A model generated the notes under the pieces. It saw only the letters and a list, made by a program, of their open reading frames with translations, was not told the origin of the DNA and did no database searches. This document shows, piece by piece, positions 60,070-64,000 of a DNA stretch of 64,000 bases. Every line of letters starts with the position of its first letter. The first letter of the stretch is position 1. A program made the translations under genes and the position numbers. The stretch spans positions 4,588,001 through 4,652,000 of the forward strand of contig CP021237.1 in the NCBI GenBank assembly GCA_002151545.1, read 5' to 3'. Source of the DNA: Sphingobacteriaceae bacterium GW460-11-11-14-LB5. GTDB lineage: Bacteria > Bacteroidota > Bacteroidia > Sphingobacteriales > Sphingobacteriaceae.

Positions 60070-62685
60070 TTACAGGATCTCAACAAATCCATCCGTTCCG
60101 TTTAACCTAATGCGCTGCCCGTCTTTGATCAGTTTGGTCGCATTTTCTACACCCACAACTGCGGGCAGGCCATATTCTCTTGCAATCACAGCGCCATGCG
60201 TCATTAATCCGCCAACTTCGGTAATCAGGCCTTTTATGGAGACGAACAAGGGTGTCCAGCTGGGGTCGGTAAATGGGGTAACGAGAATATCTCCATCTTC
60301 CAGATCGGCATCTTCCATGTTTAGGATGATGCGTGCCCGTCCTTCAATCACTCCTGAAGAAACCGCCAAACCTACAATGGCTTCGGCCGGAAGATTTTCG
60401 CGTTTGTATTTACCCCTTATAACTTCTCCATCGGATGTAATTACCCTTGGTGGAATTAGTTTTTCGTACTGTTTAAAGGTTTCTTTTCTTTGGTGTACAA
60501 GCTGAATATCTAATGTATTGGTGCTTACCACTTCACGCAATTCCTGAAAGGTGAGGTCATAAATATCTGCGCTCTCGCTGATCACTTTGGCTTTTAAAAG
60601 CTTTTCGGCTTCTTTCAGTAAGGCCTGTTTATAAATAAAGAAGCGGTTAACGATTCCGTATTTTGGATATTCGCGGTAACCTGCAAAATTCCGTAGCAGG
60701 TTGATCATCTGTTTGGTTTCCTTTACTTTTTGTTCGCCTTCTGGCAGAGATGCCAATTTATCCAATAATTCATTTTCCTTTTTTAAAGCTTCCCTTTGCC
60801 CCTGCTCAAATTTTCGCTTGCCGGCATTGGGTTCAAAATTTTTAATATTGCTAAGCAGCAGGGGAATGAGTATGGATGGTTTTTCGCTCCAGCGTGTATT
60901 GGTAATATCAATTTCTCCGGCACAGCGCATGCCGTATTTTTCGAGATATGCGTTAATTGCGGCGCGGGTTTCTTTACCTCCATCAAACTGCATCAGGCCA
61001 TCTAAAAAATGATCCTCCTTTGCCTCCTGTAAATAGTTAACTACCTCTGGATAAGGGCGAATCACATCTGCCACATCCAATAGTGCCAAACCCATTTCTG
61101 AGGTGATGTTATTGGGTGCCGACTGAGACAGTGCATCTGCCGGATTTTTTTCACCTAACCATTCGTCCATCTTTTCGTTGATCCAGGCTGCAGCATTCAT
61201 TGCGGCGATGATCACACCCATGTGCTGCGAATCAAATATCATCTTCTTCGATTGCCCGATATCTTCCAGAATAAAATCAAATAGATCAGGTCCTGATTTC
61301 GTTTGGATAGCTTGCTTTAGTGCTGCTACTGATGCCTCATCTTTTTTAATCAGATCAGCAACAATAGCCGGGTCGTTTCCTACTTGTGCTAAAATCGCCG
61401 AAGCCGACATGCCTTTAGTACTTTTGGCCAGCAGGGTTACCTTTCCATCATCTGGTAGCAATCTGATAAAATCACCTCGCCCGGTAATGGTGATTAATGC
61501 ATCTTTGATGAGCGGATCGTGTTGCCCCATTGCATCTAATAAATTCTCCCTTCCAGATGGCGTAATCAAACTATCGGTAACATCAACAAACAATCTTCCA
61601 CCCGCGCTAAACATCGGCCTGGCCGCTCTTAATTGCCATAGCGATAATCCCAGTGGTTTCATCGGGTCCGTCATCATTTGCTGATGGCCAACAGATATAT
61701 ACACATGATTTTCAGCGTCATTTGTTTCCGGAATGGGATATAAAGTAGTAATTGGCCGGCTCTGTACCATGTAAAATACATCATCAGCCAAACACCATTC
61801 TATATCCTGGGGCTGGCCGAAATGTGCTTCGATTTTTCGGCCCATTTGCTCAAGTTGTAAAATCTGTTCGTCAGTGAGCACTTGCCTGTTTTGCGCTTCT
61901 GCAGAAAGTTCCTGAGTTATTGTACCTCCATCCTTTAAGGCATAAATAGCCAGTTTCTTGGTCGATATCTTTTTATCTGTAATCCTGCCATTGCACACCT
62001 GATAATTATCGGCATTCACCAGGCCTGAAACCATGGCTTCACCCAGGCCAAAACTGGCATCGATGGATAAGATTTTCCGATTTCCGGAAACCGGATTGGC
62101 CGTAAATAAGATTCCTGCAGCCTGCGGAAAAACCATTTGCTGCACCACCACGGCTAACTGCACTTTATGGTGATCAAAGTCATGCTGGATGCGATAAATT
62201 ATAGCCCTGTTCGTAAATAAGGATGCCCAGCACTTGCTGATGTGTTTTAGGACAGCTGTTTTTCCAATAATGTTCAGGTAGGTATCCTGCTGACCTGCAA
62301 AAGATGCGGTTGGAAGGTCTTCGGCGGTAGCACTCGATCGGACAGCAAAGGCTGTATGTTGATCAAAACGGGCAAGATAATTTTCAATCTCTTCGCTTAT
62401 GTCATCAGGAATGGATATGTTTTCGATAATTGCACGGATTTTTGCACTGGTTTTGCTAACCGCAGACCGATCTTCCGTTTTAAGCTGACTCAATTCATCC
62501 ATTAAGCCATTTAGTTCCTTATTGTTCGACGTTATTTTTTTGTACGCTTCGGTGTTGATGCAAAAACCATCGGGCACATGGATACCCTCAATTTTAGATA
62601 GCTCGCCAAGATTGGCACCCTTACCTCCAACGCTCAAAAGGTCAGCCTTGTCGATTTCCCGAAAACCAGTTACGTATGTGCTCAT
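60070..62685 (-). CDS. Rifampin-phosphotransferase-like enzyme (PEP synthase family)
   Basis: 871 residues from the ATG at 62683-62685, which is preceded by AGGAAA; a longer frame to 62721 is less likely. N-terminal ATP-grasp-type PEP/pyruvate-binding domain (LLSVGGKGANLGELS; FAVRSSATAEDLPTASFAGQQDTYLN; DIEWCLADDVFYMVQSRPITTL) to about 320, a helical middle region to about 750, and the phosphohistidine swivel domain at the very end (EVGGLMTHGAVIAREYGLPAVVG, His about 830). A classical PEP synthase has a C-terminal TIM barrel after the swivel; here there is none. The order matches rifampin phosphotransferase. Substrate not proven. Confidence 0.82.
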   Translation of the reverse strand: MSTYVTGFREIDKADLLSVGGKGANLGELSKIEGIHVPDGFCINTEAYKKITSNNKELNGLMDELSQLKTEDRSAVSKTSAKIRAIIENISIPDDISEEIENYLARFDQHTAFAVRSSATAEDLPTASFAGQQDTYLNIIGKTAVLKHISKCWASLFTNRAIIYRIQHDFDHHKVQLAVVVQQMVFPQAAGILFTANPVSGNRKILSIDASFGLGEAMVSGLVNADNYQVCNGRITDKKISTKKLAIYALKDGGTITQELSAEAQNRQVLTDEQILQLEQMGRKIEAHFGQPQDIEWCLADDVFYMVQSRPITTLYPIPETNDAENHVYISVGHQQMMTDPMKPLGLSLWQLRAARPMFSAGGRLFVDVTDSLITPSGRENLLDAMGQHDPLIKDALITITGRGDFIRLLPDDGKVTLLAKSTKGMSASAILAQVGNDPAIVADLIKKDEASVAALKQAIQTKSGPDLFDFILEDIGQSKKMIFDSQHMGVIIAAMNAAAWINEKMDEWLGEKNPADALSQSAPNNITSEMGLALLDVADVIRPYPEVVNYLQEAKEDHFLDGLMQFDGGKETRAAINAYLEKYGMRCAGEIDITNTRWSEKPSILIPLLLSNIKNFEPNAGKRKFEQGQREALKKENELLDKLASLPEGEQKVKETKQMINLLRNFAGYREYPKYGIVNRFFIYKQALLKEAEKLLKAKVISESADIYDLTFQELREVVSTNTLDIQLVHQRKETFKQYEKLIPPRVITSDGEVIRGKYKRENLPAEAIVGLAVSSGVIEGRARIILNMEDADLEDGDILVTPFTDPSWTPLFVSIKGLITEVGGLMTHGAVIAREYGLPAVVGVENATKLIKDGQRIRLNGTDGFVEIL

Positions 62686-63138
62686 ATCATTTCCTTTTTT
62701 TGGTAGAAATTGTCTCTTCACCCTACAAAAAACAATTTAAACTTTGTTTATCAACGCTTTAACAGCAATTTTCACAGAGACGAAAAGTCAAAAGTATAAG
62801 GTATAAAAGACGAAAACAACGTTTTTTGACTATATTTTTCCAGGCGCAATAATGGGTGAAGTATTGGCGTTATCCTTACAACAAAGGGGTAATAATTTAT
62901 ATAGATTTCCTTCTGCTCCGGGGTTTTCCCTGTCAGGAAAGCCAATAAACCGGTGCTCATATGTATACAAACACGAGAGCTGAAAAGATGGATTGTGGAA
63001 GCTTATCCAGTGGAACATACGCCTTTGCCCCACCTCATGGCAGAAAATAAAAAAAGCCTGCTATCCATACGACTTGCAGGCTTTTGAAAGCATTTTGGCA
63101 GATTTATTTATATCCACTAAAATATTTAAAACTGTATT
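62686..63138. other. Spacer upstream of the PEP-synthase-like gene
   Basis: No convincing gene. It carries the promoter region of the leftward gene and, at the right, the terminator at 63053-63084 of the alpha-N-acetylglucosaminidase gene. Confidence 0.5.
63053..63084 (-). terminator. Intrinsic terminator
   Basis: AAAGCCTGC pairs with GCAGGCTTT; on the minus strand it is followed by A-to-T rich sequence (TTATTTTCTG). It serves the leftward gene ending at 63139. Confidence 0.8.
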
Positions 63139-64000
63139 TTAATCGAAATAAGGGCTGTATTTGAGCATCAGTAACTGGCTTTTCTGAAAACTATTGCCAA
63201 CAGGTGAACTGTTAAAAGCCTTGTGCTCATTTACCCATTGGTCTTCAAATTTGTATGTTTTCTGTTTAAAGGCCTTTTCATCGAATTTAGTTCCTTCTTT
63301 AACGCTGAGTAAAACATCATTCAAAAACATTTCCCATCTTTTTTTGTAGAAATCGCCGGTTAAGCCTGCCCAGCTGCGGTTGCCATAATCGTTTAACGAA
63401 CGCTGTTTGCCGCCCCAAACCGTGATCAGCATTTTAGCATCTTTTTCATAATAATCCTTTTCCCGGGCATTTTTACCTAATTTTCTGGCATCAGCTATCC
63501 ATTTTCCCAAAAGCATACTCGGTTGTGTAGCCAACAGTTCATCCAGGTCGTCAATCAGGCTTAACATCTCCGCTTTCTTTTTGGTCATTCCTACAATATC
63601 CTTTCTCTCGTAAGCAGCCGCGAAATCGTCTCTCAACGTAATGAAATGATTACCCAAAACCTGTCTGCCGATGTTAACCAGATCATAACTAAAGGATTGG
63701 TGAGCCGGATTTTGAATCGCAAGCATTTTCTGCCATATTCCAAAAAGTGTTTTGTTGTTATAGTTAAACTTTGGATTCGGAGTCCAATGTGCGGTACCCT
63801 TTAAAGTGGGTTTTGCATTTACTAAAATCCCCTGCCCCAGTTGCGAAGGCCTGTTATACACTTCTTTTATCAGCTCATTCCATGCCGCCTGATTGTTGGT
63901 ATCTACACTGCCCAATCTTCTGTTGGCCCAATTGTTCGTCCAGCTGTTTACATCTGTTTTGCCGGTGCTCCATGCTTTTTCAAAAACATAATCATACATC
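63139..64000 (-). CDS. Alpha-N-acetylglucosaminidase (GH89), C-terminal part
   Basis: About 287 residues in an open frame running off the right edge, so the start and the catalytic central barrel are outside. Seen: WTNNWANRRLG, LNDYGNRSWAGLTGDFYKKRWEMFL and the helical C-terminal domain typical of NAGLU (ISYDLVNIGRQVL-like, SYDLVNIGRQVLGNHF). GH89 enzymes remove terminal alpha-linked GlcNAc from glycans. Family identification rests on the C-terminal helical domain. Confidence 0.87.
   Translation of the reverse strand, partial: MYDYVFEKAWSTGKTDVNSWTNNWANRRLGSVDTNNQAAWNELIKEVYNRPSQLGQGILVNAKPTLKGTAHWTPNPKFNYNNKTLFGIWQKMLAIQNPAHQSFSYDLVNIGRQVLGNHFITLRDDFAAAYERKDIVGMTKKKAEMLSLIDDLDELLATQPSMLLGKWIADARKLGKNAREKDYYEKDAKMLITVWGGKQRSLNDYGNRSWAGLTGDFYKKRWEMFLNDVLLSVKEGTKFDEKAFKQKTYKFEDQWVNEHKAFNSSPVGNSFQKSQLLMLKYSPYFD

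Noticed and set aside
62772..63033. Two short minus-strand frames in the spacer right of the PEP-synthase-like gene
   Set aside because: No recognisable domain and the frames overlap each other in different phases; the region is treated as spacer.

Overview
The window looks like a Bacteroidota chromosome, most probably family Sphingobacteriaceae (Pedobacter-like). The clues are SusC/SusD pairs, SPII lipoproteins with short CKK-type N-termini, TAnnTTTG-like promoters, an arginine pathway built on an acetyl/succinyl-ornithine type carbamoyltransferase, and many G-rich intergenic repeats. There is no rRNA, no canonical tRNA, no CRISPR array and no obvious transposase.

Layout. 1-3.6 kb: the 3' end of release factor RF3, a secreted GH32 fructanase and a WYL-domain regulator. 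3.6-9.05 kb: an RNA-repair locus. A leader of about 1 kb holds palindromic operator candidates, a strongly folded element and at least three tRNA-like elements, one of which lacks an anticodon arm. It is followed by a SPFH/Band-7 protein with three internal repeats, two RlaP-type nucleotidyltransferases and the RNA ligase RtcB. 9.4-23.2 kb: a leftward arginine operon (GNAT acetyltransferase, argG, argC, argD, argF', argB, proC, argE-like, argH, aminotransferase). Its gene junctions carry inserted small modules: two copies of a four-helix-bundle (IVS/S23-type) gene, a DUF1016 nuclease, a DUF433/DUF5615 pair and a RelE-like toxin-antitoxin pair. 23.8-31 kb: a DUF4397 lipoprotein and a SusC/SusD/fasciclin/lipoprotein operon. 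31.5-39.4 kb: an iron-type uptake operon with two tandem TonB siderophore receptors, a DUF4198 protein, a PepSY membrane protein and a DUF6607-like protein, preceded by Fur-box-like inverted repeats. 39.9-50.2 kb: secreted M28 peptidase, an unknown exported protein, a large outer-membrane barrel, an LLM oxidoreductase, a methyltransferase, a beta-CASP RNase-like protein, a YtxH protein and a HAD hydrolase. 50.5-64 kb: a membrane protein, a Gln/Arg-rich secreted protein, an RsmI-like methyltransferase, DinB, an M57-type protease, an NAD(P)-binding protein, an S9 peptidase, a rifampin-phosphotransferase-like PEP-synthase family enzyme and the C-terminal part of an alpha-N-acetylglucosaminidase.

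The most interesting region is 3.6-9.05 kb. Comparative genomics of RNA repair (Burroughs and Aravind, 2016, as I remember it) described SPFH/Band-7 proteins paired with a novel tRNA-like RNA, and the RlaP nucleotidyltransferase family beside RNA ligases. This locus fits that syntax and adds features I have not seen described: several tRNA-like units in one leader, acceptor arms that pair better with the neighbouring unit than within a unit, a separate structured RNA upstream, and a divergent WYL regulator with shared TTGCGCAA palindromes.

The second point of interest is the arginine operon, where nearly every junction carries GGTTTAAGG/GGTGTAGGG-type repeats or a small inserted module. All calls come from reading sequence and translations by eye; no database search or folding program was run.
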